Origin: Pseudomonadota bacterium
GTDB taxonomy: Bacteria > Pseudomonadota > Gammaproteobacteria > Burkholderiales > Burkholderiaceae_B
Direction: 5' to 3'
Length of the DNA stretch: 64,000 nt
Assembly: GCA_023387815.1 (NCBI GenBank)
Contig: JAEWHK010000006.1
Span: 1-64,000 of the forward strand
In this document: in pieces, positions 26,813 to 34,721 of the stretch
How positions within the stretch are numbered: position 1 is the stretch's first letter
Layout: every line of letters starts with the position of its first letter
Program-made: the position numbers and the translations under genes
The notes under the pieces: generated by a model
Database searches by the model: none
Told to the model about the DNA's origin: nothing
What the model saw: only the letters and a program-made list of their open reading frames with translations

Positions 26813-27796
26813 TCAATCACTTGCAATACACCCCATTCCTTTCAGCGTGAGTTCGACGGCTTCATCCAATGGGGTATGCGGTTCGTGGCCAATAGCCGCT
26901 TTCAGAAGATTGCCATTCAGCCGTAGCGGCCGATCCCACAGATAGCGCATTTCCTGCATTTCACGTAAAGTTGGAATCAACGAGGCAAGCAGCTTTGTCT
27001 GCCACCATGGGAAGGCTGATACTTTCGGGTGCAGACCATGTTGGCGGGCGACGCGGCAAATTGCAGCTGTCATTTGCGTTCCGTCTGCATCCCAATGTCC
27101 TTCCATGTGAAAACGTGCAAATGAGGGCAGCGAGTTACGTTGATGGATCAGCGTCACCATGGTGCGCGCGACATCCGGCAAGAAGGCCCACTGATGGCCG
27201 ATGCCCAGTTTCCCGGGCCGAGAGACTTTCTTCAATGGTTGATTGGGTTTGACGAGTGCCTGCGAGAACCAGTTGTTTCCGGCTCGCGGCCCGAAGAAAT
27301 CTCCCGCTCTGACCACGATGACGCGGGCGCCTTGTGTGGTCGCATCCTGCAGGCGCTGTTCCATCTGAACGCGTATACGACCTTTGCGAGTCTGTGGATT
27401 TTGCGGGGCATCCTCTGCAATCAGTGGAAAGGCGTCGAAACCATAGTTGTACACCGTGCCCGGCAGGACGATTGTTGCTTTTTCTGCGATGGCAGCTGCA
27501 ATCGTGTTGTCTACCATAGGCAGCACTTGTTCAGCCCAGTGCCGATATCCGGGCGGGTTGACGGCATGAACAATGACCTGACATCCTCTCGCAGCTCGAA
27601 GGACATCCTTTGAGTTCATTGCATCGCCACGCAGCCAGGTTATCTCGTCTTTCGTCTCTGTTTGGGAATCCTGCCTGCGGCTGAGTGCCGAAACCTGCCA
27701 TCCATTGGCCTTCAATTGGCGCAACACTTCGCCGCCGATACCGCCACTGGCGCCCAGAACAAGCGCGCATTTGTCTGATGAATTTACGTTTGTCAT
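26813..27796 (-). CDS. NAD-dependent epimerase/dehydratase (atypical SDR)
   Basis: An extended short-chain dehydrogenase/reductase fold of 327 residues. The Rossmann glycine motif is G-A-S-G-G-I-G-G-E-V-L near residue 14, followed by a basic R-R after strand 2 (NADPH preference inferred). An active-site-like G-T-V-Y-N-Y-G is visible, with Y in place but the usual YxxxK not clear. Start 27796 has GAGGA nine bases upstream, better than the longer frame to 27811. It is divergent from a LysR regulator, its probable controller. Substrate unknown. Confidence 0.82.
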   Translation of the reverse strand: MTNVNSSDKCALVLGASGGIGGEVLRQLKANGWQVSALSRRQDSQTETKDEITWLRGDAMNSKDVLRAARGCQVIVHAVNPPGYRHWAEQVLPMVDNTIAAAIAEKATIVLPGTVYNYGFDAFPLIAEDAPQNPQTRKGRIRVQMEQRLQDATTQGARVIVVRAGDFFGPRAGNNWFSQALVKPNQPLKKVSRPGKLGIGHQWAFLPDVARTMVTLIHQRNSLPSFARFHMEGHWDADGTQMTAAICRVARQHGLHPKVSAFPWWQTKLLASLIPTLREMQEMRYLWDRPLRLNGNLLKAAIGHEPHTPLDEAVELTLKGMGCIASD

Positions 27797-27893
27797 AAAA
27801 GTTATCCTCATTTCGAATGAATGAGTTCTATGATGTTTGAAATCAGTCTATTTGAAAATTACCTATCATGTGTCATCTGCTATACAATTTTGT

Positions 27894-28790
27894 ATGACTG
27901 AAATGATTGGATGGGAACACTACCGCAGCTTGCTGGCGGTGCTGACTGAAGGGTCTTTATCGGGAGCCGCAAGGGCGCTTGGCATGACCCAGCCTACGAT
28001 CGGCCGCCATATCTCGGCGCTTGAGGCCGCTTACGGACAGAAACTGTTTACCCGCACGCAAAGCGGCATGCAGCCGACTGAACTGGCGCTCGCTCTTGAA
28101 CGGCATGCTCAGGCAGTACACGACAGTGTCGCGGCATTGGAGCGCGAAGCCTCCAGTCAGGGAGAGGGCATTCGCGGTACGGTTCGCGTTTCGGCAAGCG
28201 AGATCATTGGTGTAGAAGTGTTGCCCAAGTCATTGGCACGCCTGCGACAGGAACATCCCTTATTGAAAATAGAGCTTGTGCCGACCAACCGGGTACAGGA
28301 TCTGTTGCAGCGCGAAGCAGACATTGCTGTGCGAATGACGGCGCCTTCGCAGCAAGCCCTGGTCGCACAGCGCGTGGGGAAGATCGAACTGGGGTTGTAT
28401 GCCCATGCAGATTATTTATTGCAGCATGGCACACCGGACACGCTTGCTGATCTGAAACACCATGCGCTTATTGGTTTTGACCGGGAAACCCCATTCCTGC
28501 GCAATGCCACTGCCAGATTCCCCTTCTGGAACCGTGAGGCTTTCACTTTCCGCAGTGACAGTGATGTCGCGCAGTTCGCGCTGATTCGTGCTGCAGCGGG
28601 AATTGGCGTGTGTCAGGCGGCGCTGGCACAGCGAGATGAGAATCTGGTTCGCCTACTGGCTGATGCATTCGCTTTAGAACTGGATACATGGGTAACAATG
28701 CACGGAGACCTGCGCGGCAGCCGACGATGCAGAATCGTTTTTGATGCCTTGGTTGCATGTCTGCAGGAACATGCGGGTGTTTACAGCTGA
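27894..28790 (+). CDS. LysR-family regulator divergent from epimerase
   Basis: A 298-residue LysR protein. The winged helix at about residues 6-65 shows L-T-E-G-S-L-S-G-A-A-R-A-L-G-M-T-Q-P-T-I-G-R-H-I, and the ligand domain contains A-D-I-A-V-R-M, the typical strand of lobe I. The real start is ATG 27894; upstream in-frame codons are non-ATG and fall in the promoter. A perfect inverted repeat, ATACAA-TT-TTGTAT (27882-27895), covers the start codon and could be an autoregulatory site. It is convergent with, and nearly abuts, the META lipoprotein gene. Confidence 0.88.
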   Translation: MTEMIGWEHYRSLLAVLTEGSLSGAARALGMTQPTIGRHISALEAAYGQKLFTRTQSGMQPTELALALERHAQAVHDSVAALEREASSQGEGIRGTVRVSASEIIGVEVLPKSLARLRQEHPLLKIELVPTNRVQDLLQREADIAVRMTAPSQQALVAQRVGKIELGLYAHADYLLQHGTPDTLADLKHHALIGFDRETPFLRNATARFPFWNREAFTFRSDSDVAQFALIRAAAGIGVCQAALAQRDENLVRLLADAFALELDTWVTMHGDLRGSRRCRIVFDALVACLQEHAGVYS

Positions 28791-28796
28791 ACAAGG

Positions 28797-29279
28797 CTAT
28801 TGCAAAGCGACCGCCTCAAAGCTGGCGACAACCGCTCCTTTCGAATCCAGCACTTCAAGACGTTCGCCCTGAATTCGGTAACGCTCAACGGTCTGTAGTG
28901 CCTGGAGAAACTCGGCTTCCTGTTCCATACCCGCCGGGCATGCCATCCTGGTGCCGCCCAATGATTTGAACTTCAAATGATTGGCACTCTCTTCGAATCC
29001 GCCCATCATGCGATTGCAGCCGCTGCTGCCGGATATCCGATTGTTCTGAGCGGAGAAAACAATATGGGCTTCACGTTGTTGCGCTGCTGTTGTTACCGGT
29101 TTGCCGTGCAGTGTCACCAGTTTCCAGTAGGTATTTCGCAAGGGGCTGTCAGATTTGCTCATCGTGGTGTTGGCAGGCGCTGAAGTTGGGGAGGTGGTTG
29201 GCGATGTCGCCGCGCAGGCAGATAGACCCGTTGCGAATAAGGCGGCGATCAGAAATCGGTGGAATATGGCTGGGGGCAT
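28797..29279 (-). CDS. META/HslJ-domain lipoprotein
   Basis: An outer-membrane or periplasmic lipoprotein of 160 residues. From the ATG at 29279 (with AAAGGAAG upstream) there is a short signal peptide ending in the lipobox L-S-A-C22. After a Thr/Ser/Pro-rich spacer, a META domain spans about residues 45-155, with N-T-Y-W-K-L, G-S-S-G-C-N-R-M-M-G-G and M-A-C-P-A-G-M-E-Q-E. This is the family of E. coli HslJ, which is linked to heat and novobiocin tolerance. The exact role is unknown. An upstream extension to 29321 is not supported. Confidence 0.88.
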   Translation of the reverse strand: MPPAIFHRFLIAALFATGLSACAATSPTTSPTSAPANTTMSKSDSPLRNTYWKLVTLHGKPVTTAAQQREAHIVFSAQNNRISGSSGCNRMMGGFEESANHLKFKSLGGTRMACPAGMEQEAEFLQALQTVERYRIQGERLEVLDSKGAVVASFEAVALQ

Positions 29280-29340
29280 GAGTACTTCCTTTGGATAATG
29301 GTATTCAGACAATATCAACATAATGATATTGTCTGTTCGC

Positions 29341-29952
29341 TTACTTTTCAGTCAGTGCGAGCTTGACTCCCAATGCAACAAAGGCGGCGGCAAAGCTGCG
29401 ACGAAGCCAGGTCATGACTGTCGGGCGGGAAATGACATGATGGCGAACTGCCGCCGCAAACATCCCATAGGCTGTAAAAACGAAGAACGTCATCGCCATG
29501 AAGACACCCGAGAGTTCCAGCATGACTGGCAGCGGGTGATTGATTTGGTGATCGACAAACTGTGGCAGAAACGCGAAAAAGAAAATGGACAGCTTGGGGT
29601 TGAGTATATTGACCAGTATGCAAGATCGGATAAGTTCGGCATTGGAGCGCGTTTCGGTATCAGTCTGCACTTTGAGCGCGCCATGTTCACGCAGGGTCAT
29701 GAACGCCATATACAGAAGATAGGCAACACCGGCATATCGAATGATCTCAAATGCGACCGCGCTAGTGTGCAGCAGTGCCGCAAGGCCGGTGATGGCAGCG
29801 AACATATGCGGCAAAATACCCAGCGTACAGCCGAATGCGGATACAACTGCAGCGCGTCTGCCACGTGCGAGGCCTGCGCCCACAGTAATAATTACGCCTG
29901 TTCCAGGGGACAGAACTACGATCAGGGACGTCAGGAAAAATTCGATACTCAT
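29341..29952 (-). CDS. LysE/RhtB-family amino acid exporter
   Basis: A 203-residue inner-membrane protein with six predicted helices. The N-terminus carries the family motif L-S-P-G-T-G-V-I-I-T-V-G-A-G-L-A-R-G-R-R, and the third segment has L-L-Y-M-A-F-M-T-L-R. LysE/RhtB proteins export basic, hydrophobic or homoserine-type amino acids. It lies upstream of the META lipoprotein on the same strand with about 60 bases between, so co-transcription is possible. Substrate cannot be inferred. Confidence 0.9.
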   Translation of the reverse strand: MSIEFFLTSLIVVLSPGTGVIITVGAGLARGRRAAVVSAFGCTLGILPHMFAAITGLAALLHTSAVAFEIIRYAGVAYLLYMAFMTLREHGALKVQTDTETRSNAELIRSCILVNILNPKLSIFFFAFLPQFVDHQINHPLPVMLELSGVFMAMTFFVFTAYGMFAAAVRHHVISRPTVMTWLRRSFAAAFVALGVKLALTEK

Positions 29953-30198
29953 GCGCAGGCTCCGGCAAACGCGGCGTTCATGAAACGAAAGCCGCTATGG
30001 TCTGCGTAGAATACAGCAATGTGCATAGCAAGTACACATGCCGAAAAACGCATAGCAAATGTCATAGGCCAAATGTCTTGCAGATATTCAATTGTGATAT
30101 AACTTTGTTATCCAATCCTCAATTCACTTACCTTAAACTAGCGCTAAAGCAGGGTATGTCGCAATTTAATTAATAATCTGAAGAGTTACGGAGGCCAC

Positions 30199-30591
30199 AT
30201 GTTCAGAAAAACGTTGTTGAATACCGCCATCACTTGTCTTGGCTTTATGGCAGTCGTGACCAATGTCAGCCATGCCCAGTCACAAAGCGACATGAATCAG
30301 AGCGCCGACGCGGATTACAAAAAGGCCGATGCAGCGTTGAACAAGACCTATCAGAATGTGCTGAAGAAATTGGATGCATCTGGCAAGGCCGACCTGAAGG
30401 CTGCGCAAAATGCCTGGATCAAGTATCGTGATCTTGACTGCAAGTTTCAAAGCGCCGGATCTGCTGGTGGCTCCATTCACTCGATGGTCGTCGCAGGTTG
30501 TCTGACCGATAAGACCGAGGCGCGCTCAAAAGAACTCGATAGCCTGCTTCACTGCCAGGAAGGTGATGTCAGCTGCGTGATTAAAGAGTGA
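30199..30591 (+). CDS. LprI/DUF1311-like periplasmic protein
   Basis: A 130-residue secreted protein. The signal peptide ends near V-S-H-A. The mature part carries the DUF1311/LprI pattern: Y-K-K-A-D-A-A-L-N-K-T-Y-Q-N-V-L-K, then A-Q-N-A-W-I-K-Y-R-D-L-D-C and a C-L-T-D-K-T-E-A-R-S-K-E-L. Cysteines at four places may pair. The family includes the Mycobacterium lysozyme inhibitor LprI, and a general role in envelope protection is plausible. A GGAGG-type site precedes the ATG. A short inverted repeat, ATAAC-TTT-GTTAT (30099-30111), lies in its promoter region. Confidence 0.85.
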   Translation: MFRKTLLNTAITCLGFMAVVTNVSHAQSQSDMNQSADADYKKADAALNKTYQNVLKKLDASGKADLKAAQNAWIKYRDLDCKFQSAGSAGGSIHSMVVAGCLTDKTEARSKELDSLLHCQEGDVSCVIKE

Positions 30592-30628
30592 ACGAGAGAT
30601 CGGATAGAACGTATCGGATTCACTTTTT
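30587..30628 (+). terminator. Possible terminator after LprI-like gene
   Basis: AGTGAA and TTCACT arms enclose an inner GATA/TATC stem, and a run of T follows. The outer arm overlaps the stop codon. The middle of the stem is unpaired, so the call is weak. Confidence 0.35.
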
Positions 30629-31090
30629 AACTCGTATTTTTTCCGGACCTTGTCAGCGTTTCAACCATTGATGTGATCTGGCAAGTTCTCGAAAATAACT
30701 AATATGTAAGATTGTTTGTCCATAACCCGAAAAACAAGCCTCATTCCCAAATATTGGAAACTCCATTTTGTTCATGTTTAGAAAAATTCAGTAGTATTTT
30801 TTTACTGATTGAGTGCCTCTGTAATAGGAGAAACTTTGCGAGTTAACCAAATTTCGGTGCGCGAGCCAACTGGATATACAAAACTTTCACTAACTCATTT
30901 TGTTACTATTTCGTGACTGGTCACACATAGTCTTTCATCTGGTTTTCATGTAAATTCTGCCGCAGATTAAATAAAAATAAAAAAAAGGAAATAGATCAGT
31001 CAGCAGATAATCTATTGAGACAAAAAAGCATTTCCCAAATCACCAAAGAATTCATTATTGACCAGTTCTTCACAAAGGAGGGGTGAAAGG
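30592..31090. other. Leader region of T6SS island 2
   Basis: About 500 AT-rich bases without a gene, ahead of vgrG3. Structures visible are a perfect GTGAC-TG-GTCAC palindrome at 30913-30924, an inverted repeat AATAGAT-N13-ATCTATT at 30990-31016, and a strong AAGGAGGGG ribosome site at 31075-31083. The first could be a protein operator and the second a leader hairpin. No shared sequence with the island 1 leader was found by eye. Confidence 0.4.
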
Positions 31091-33085
31091 GTGGATATTC
31101 CCAATTCAATCCAGTTTCGCTCTATTGTTGCACACACACCGCTAGGCAGCAGCCTTGGTTTTCGTCAAATGAGCGGCTCGGAAGGCCTGTCGCAGTTGTT
31201 CGATTTCGATGTCGAACTGATTGCCGACAACTATAGCCTTGATCTTAAGAGCTTGCTTGGTAAGCCGCTCACCCTGGAAATGGAAACGCTCTCCGGGTCT
31301 CGCTATCTGAATGGGCTTGTCACGCGCTTTGAGCTGATTGGTCGTGAGAACGCCAGTTCCCGCTATTACATTTACAAGGCGACCGTGCGTCCCTGGCTGT
31401 GGTATCTGACCCAGACCTCAGACAACAAGATCTTTCAGCAAAAGACTGCGCCCGATGTCATCAAGGAAGTGCTCGGTGAGTATAGTTTTCCGTTCGAAAT
31501 GAAGCTCAGCAGTTCCTATCGGAACTGGGAATACTGCGTGCAATATCAGGAAACCGATTTTGCGTTTGTCAGTCGCCTCATGGAACATGAAGGTATCTAT
31601 TATTACTTCAAGCACGAGAACGGCCAGCATACGCTGGTGATGACAGATGACATTTCCTCCCACGAACCCACGCCGGGCTATGATTCCATTCCCTACTATG
31701 GACCGGATCGCTTTGGCAAACCGCAGGAGGAATTTATCTCCATGTGGGAGGTGGCCGCGCAGATCACTCCGGATGGCTATGCCACAGTTGATTATGATTT
31801 CACCAAGCCTGGCGCCAGCCTTGACGCTGTCTCCAAACGTTCCGGCGGATCGCAAAACGGCAATCTGGAAATGTTCGAATGGCAAGGGGGCTATCAGGAG
31901 CCGGATCACGGCGAGCAATATTCCAGGATTCGTCTACAGGAATTACAAAGCCTTCAGGAACAGGTGCGCGGCATTGCCAATGCCCGCGGTATTTCACCCG
32001 GCCATACATTCAATCTGAAAAATCACCCGAGAAAATCAGAGAACAGAGAATATCTGGTGCTCTCGGTGAACTATCGCATGAGCGTCTCTGGCTACGCGAC
32101 AGGTACCGGCTCTGAAGATTTCTATGAGGAATCTTTTATTGCGCTGCCTGCCACGATTCAGTATCGCGCGCCACGTACCACTCCAATCCCACGCACCCAT
32201 GGCCCACAGACGGCGCGCGTTGTTGGTCCTGAAGGCGAAGAAATCTGGACCGATCAGTACGGCCGCATCAAGGTGCAATTTCACTGGGATCGTTACGGCA
32301 AGAAAAACGAAAACAGCTCCTGCTGGGTTCGCGTCTCCAGCCCCTGGGCCGGCGGCGGTTTCGGCGGATTGCAACTGCCCCGGATCAAGGATGAAGTTGT
32401 GGTCGACTTTATCGGAGGCTGCCCCGACAGGCCAATCGTATTGGGACGGGTCTATAACGCGAGCAATATGCCGCCGGTGGAATTGCCGGCGCAAGCGAAT
32501 ATTAGCGGATTCAGGAGCCAGTCGGTATTTGGTGATCAGAGTACGACGAGCATGCTGATGATTGACGACACGCTGGCTTCAGAGCTGGTGACGCTTAGAT
32601 CACAAATGAACATGGTTATTCGTACCATGCAAAAGCTGGAAGTGGATGTAAAGGGTGATCTGGTCGCATTCGTCAAGGGCAACGCCGATATTACTGTCAA
32701 CCAGAAGGAAACGCGTTATGCCGGATCTCAGGATCAGACAGTACAAGGGGCGACTCGACACGCCTTTAACAATGACTTAAGCCGGTACAGCAAGGGCACT
32801 AAAATCAAGGTGGAGGGCACGTTGGACAAAACCGTTACTGACGCGACCAAGCTCAGTGATAAAGCAATGCACCACTACCGTGACGGCGAAACCAAGACCA
32901 GTCTGCATGGCGCACTGACACAGTATGTAACGGGCGCGACGAAAATCTACTTCGACTCCAGTGTGGACCTGGTTGTAAAAGGCGACTGGGGAACGGGCGC
33001 AGCAAGTGACCCGGGTGACCCTGGCGCAGCAGCTCCCGATGCGCCGGTTGAACCGGCGAAGCCTTGCCTGGTGACACCAAAGTAA
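31091..33085 (+). CDS. vgrG: Type VI secretion tip protein VgrG (VgrG3)
   Basis: VgrG of 664 residues, shorter than the others here. The start is the GTG at 31091, preceded by AAGGAGGGG at optimal distance; a TTG at 31058 lies before the ribosome site and is unlikely. The gp27-like base has P-W-L-W-Y-L-T-Q and L-M-E-H-E-G-I-Y-Y-Y-F. The OB fold begins near residue 385 with W-T-D-Q-Y-G-R-I-K-V-Q-F-H-W-D. The needle is short, and the protein ends with a flexible G-D-P-G-D-P-G-A-A-A-P-D-A-P stretch. It lacks the extra C-terminal tail of VgrG1, VgrG2 and the VgrG-RHS protein. Three small genes that resemble such tails follow directly. Confidence 0.93.
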   Translation: MDIPNSIQFRSIVAHTPLGSSLGFRQMSGSEGLSQLFDFDVELIADNYSLDLKSLLGKPLTLEMETLSGSRYLNGLVTRFELIGRENASSRYYIYKATVRPWLWYLTQTSDNKIFQQKTAPDVIKEVLGEYSFPFEMKLSSSYRNWEYCVQYQETDFAFVSRLMEHEGIYYYFKHENGQHTLVMTDDISSHEPTPGYDSIPYYGPDRFGKPQEEFISMWEVAAQITPDGYATVDYDFTKPGASLDAVSKRSGGSQNGNLEMFEWQGGYQEPDHGEQYSRIRLQELQSLQEQVRGIANARGISPGHTFNLKNHPRKSENREYLVLSVNYRMSVSGYATGTGSEDFYEESFIALPATIQYRAPRTTPIPRTHGPQTARVVGPEGEEIWTDQYGRIKVQFHWDRYGKKNENSSCWVRVSSPWAGGGFGGLQLPRIKDEVVVDFIGGCPDRPIVLGRVYNASNMPPVELPAQANISGFRSQSVFGDQSTTSMLMIDDTLASELVTLRSQMNMVIRTMQKLEVDVKGDLVAFVKGNADITVNQKETRYAGSQDQTVQGATRHAFNNDLSRYSKGTKIKVEGTLDKTVTDATKLSDKAMHHYRDGETKTSLHGALTQYVTGATKIYFDSSVDLVVKGDWGTGAASDPGDPGAAAPDAPVEPAKPCLVTPK

Positions 33086-33145
33086 TCGCCAGACTAACAG
33101 CTAATATTGAAAACCAGAAGTATCACAAAAATCCGGAGATAACGC

Positions 33146-33649
33146 ATGGCTTGGTACCAGGGCACCTATACAGATCTCTACACCGGACACGCGCAGTACA
33201 ACATTACGGGGCCAGATAGCAAGACTGTCATTGGAAAATCCACCCAGTATTACAAAGGTGGTATGAAGCTTACTGTAGAGTCTGGCACGCTGGAGATTCG
33301 TGCTCACACGCGTCGCGATACGGCTAAGGTAGCCCATTTCAACTTTAAACCTATGTACTGGGATGAATCAAAAGTCTCTGCGGTATCGGGTGTTGCAATC
33401 AATCTGAATGTATTTGGAACATTCAATGTCTTTCCGGGTTTTGTCTATGCACAAGGCAAGACTGTCACGAGCTGGGGTATGTACCGTTGGGTCAATGCCT
33501 ATTCTCTGCAAGTTCTGGTCACTGTACTGAAAAGTGATTTCGTAAAAAATACCCGTAAGCGATCGAAGAGAGAGCAGATCTTAGCCCTCGTCAAGTATCG
33601 GACTACCGCGGCTCATACAGTCGTAGCCCAAAAATCTCAGGTTTCGTAG
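33146..33649 (+). CDS. Small T6SS-island protein, VgrG-tail-like (first of three)
   Basis: A 167-residue protein of no named family. It starts M-A-W-Y-Q-G-T-Y-T, shared in pattern with the next gene (M-A-H-Y-Q-G-T-F-T). Polar beta-rich sequence fills the first half; the middle has I-N-L-N-V-F-G-T-F-N-V-F-P-G-F-V-Y, which resembles the V/L-Y-G segments at the end of VgrG1 and VgrG4. The C-terminus is basic (T-R-K-R-S-K-R-E). There is no signal peptide. A CGGAG site precedes the ATG. By position it belongs to the VgrG3 operon, and a structural role at the spike or a cargo role are both possible. Confidence 0.7.
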   Translation: MAWYQGTYTDLYTGHAQYNITGPDSKTVIGKSTQYYKGGMKLTVESGTLEIRAHTRRDTAKVAHFNFKPMYWDESKVSAVSGVAINLNVFGTFNVFPGFVYAQGKTVTSWGMYRWVNAYSLQVLVTVLKSDFVKNTRKRSKREQILALVKYRTTAAHTVVAQKSQVS

Positions 33650-33657
33650 AGGCGTAA

Positions 33658-34155
33658 ATGGCACATTATCAAGGGACTTTCACGAATAAGTATGATCAGG
33701 AGTTGACATCGCTGTTCAAGCAGAAAGAATCGATTACCGTAACAGGCATGACAAACTATACATTCAAGAACGGTTTGTTGATCGACGCCAGCGGACAAAC
33801 ATTCAAGCGCGACGAAAGTGCCATCACCATTGATTGTCAGGATGTGACGACGACTTCAAACAGAGATACGAGGTATGTGGGGTTTCAGTTTGGTGCTGCG
33901 CTGTCCAATTTCTCTATCAGCCTGGCTACGGCCGCGCTTTCGCTCACCTATAAAACAGAAATGGCTGGCATTTACTTTCTGTCAGGACTCATTTTTTTGA
34001 ACCCCTCACCTTTCAAAGTTGTGCATTCCAACAAGGAAGACAATCGCATGCCGTCTGTTAAGGAATATAAGCTGATTGATATTGACAAAGAGGCCTATAA
34101 GCAGAGCATGATGAAAAAGGATATCAATTTTTTTGGACTGACCATTAAATGGTGA
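33658..34155 (+). CDS. Small T6SS-island protein, VgrG-tail-like (second of three)
   Basis: A 165-residue protein, eight bases after the previous gene and with GAGG before its ATG. The N-terminal M-A-H-Y-Q-G-T-F-T-N-K-Y matches its upstream neighbour. The centre is a hydrophobic stretch (G-A-A-L-S-N-F-S-I-S-L-A-T-A-A-L-S-L) that could be buried or membrane-inserting, followed by another hydrophobic run. It ends with a Lys-rich segment and G-L-T-I-K-W. No known family. The hydrophobic core leaves open a membrane-active effector, but no immunity gene is evident. Confidence 0.65.
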   Translation: MAHYQGTFTNKYDQELTSLFKQKESITVTGMTNYTFKNGLLIDASGQTFKRDESAITIDCQDVTTTSNRDTRYVGFQFGAALSNFSISLATAALSLTYKTEMAGIYFLSGLIFLNPSPFKVVHSNKEDNRMPSVKEYKLIDIDKEAYKQSMMKKDINFFGLTIKW

Positions 34156-34161
34156 ACTTGT

Positions 34162-34662
34162 ATGGCCCATTTTATTAAACCCGCTACAGACCATTATGAT
34201 AAAGATTCGGTTTTTACATACGAATCCACTATGAATCGCGAGGTAACGGCAGCATCAGTACACAATCACGATGGAGATCTTGAATGGAAAACCGACGCAC
34301 ATATCACTTGCGAGGCACCCACACTAGTTGAAACCTACGACACCATCGAAACAACAACCGGTATCGAGATTTCAGCATATTTGCTTCGTCGGAAGCTGGC
34401 GCCGATCAATTTTGCCATGTACGGATATAGCATTAATGCTTCTGGTCTGTATGCCAACACGTCGCTGGTTACTGTCAATGTGGGTTGTCCGACCTTTTTG
34501 CTGCCTTCTCCCAACCGGATTCACTTCGGAAAATTGCAGGTGAAAGTCGGAGTGATTGAGAAGAAGACCGGGGCGACGGAAACTGAAACTGTAAAAAGCC
34601 AAAAATCAACCAATGGCGGTTTGAACATCAAGAGCATCGGTGGGCAGGAAACACAGTTGTGA
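34162..34662 (+). CDS. Small T6SS-island protein, VgrG-tail-like (third of three)
   Basis: A 166-residue protein starting M-A-H-F-I-K-P-A-T-D-H-Y. The centre holds F-A-M-Y-G-Y-S-I-N-A-S-G, which lines up with L-A-F-Y-G-M-G-G in the tail of the VgrG-RHS protein and I-N-L-Y-G-L-S-S in VgrG1. No signal peptide or catalytic motif is seen. It is six bases downstream of the second small gene, and all three clearly belong to one transcription unit. Weak mutual similarity in start and layout suggests that the three arose by duplication. Function unknown. Confidence 0.65.
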   Translation: MAHFIKPATDHYDKDSVFTYESTMNREVTAASVHNHDGDLEWKTDAHITCEAPTLVETYDTIETTTGIEISAYLLRRKLAPINFAMYGYSINASGLYANTSLVTVNVGCPTFLLPSPNRIHFGKLQVKVGVIEKKTGATETETVKSQKSTNGGLNIKSIGGQETQL

Positions 34663-34721
34663 ATGTATATTAAAGATCGCACTTGTGATCGCATAATAAA
34701 CGTAACCTTTACGGGGATCCA

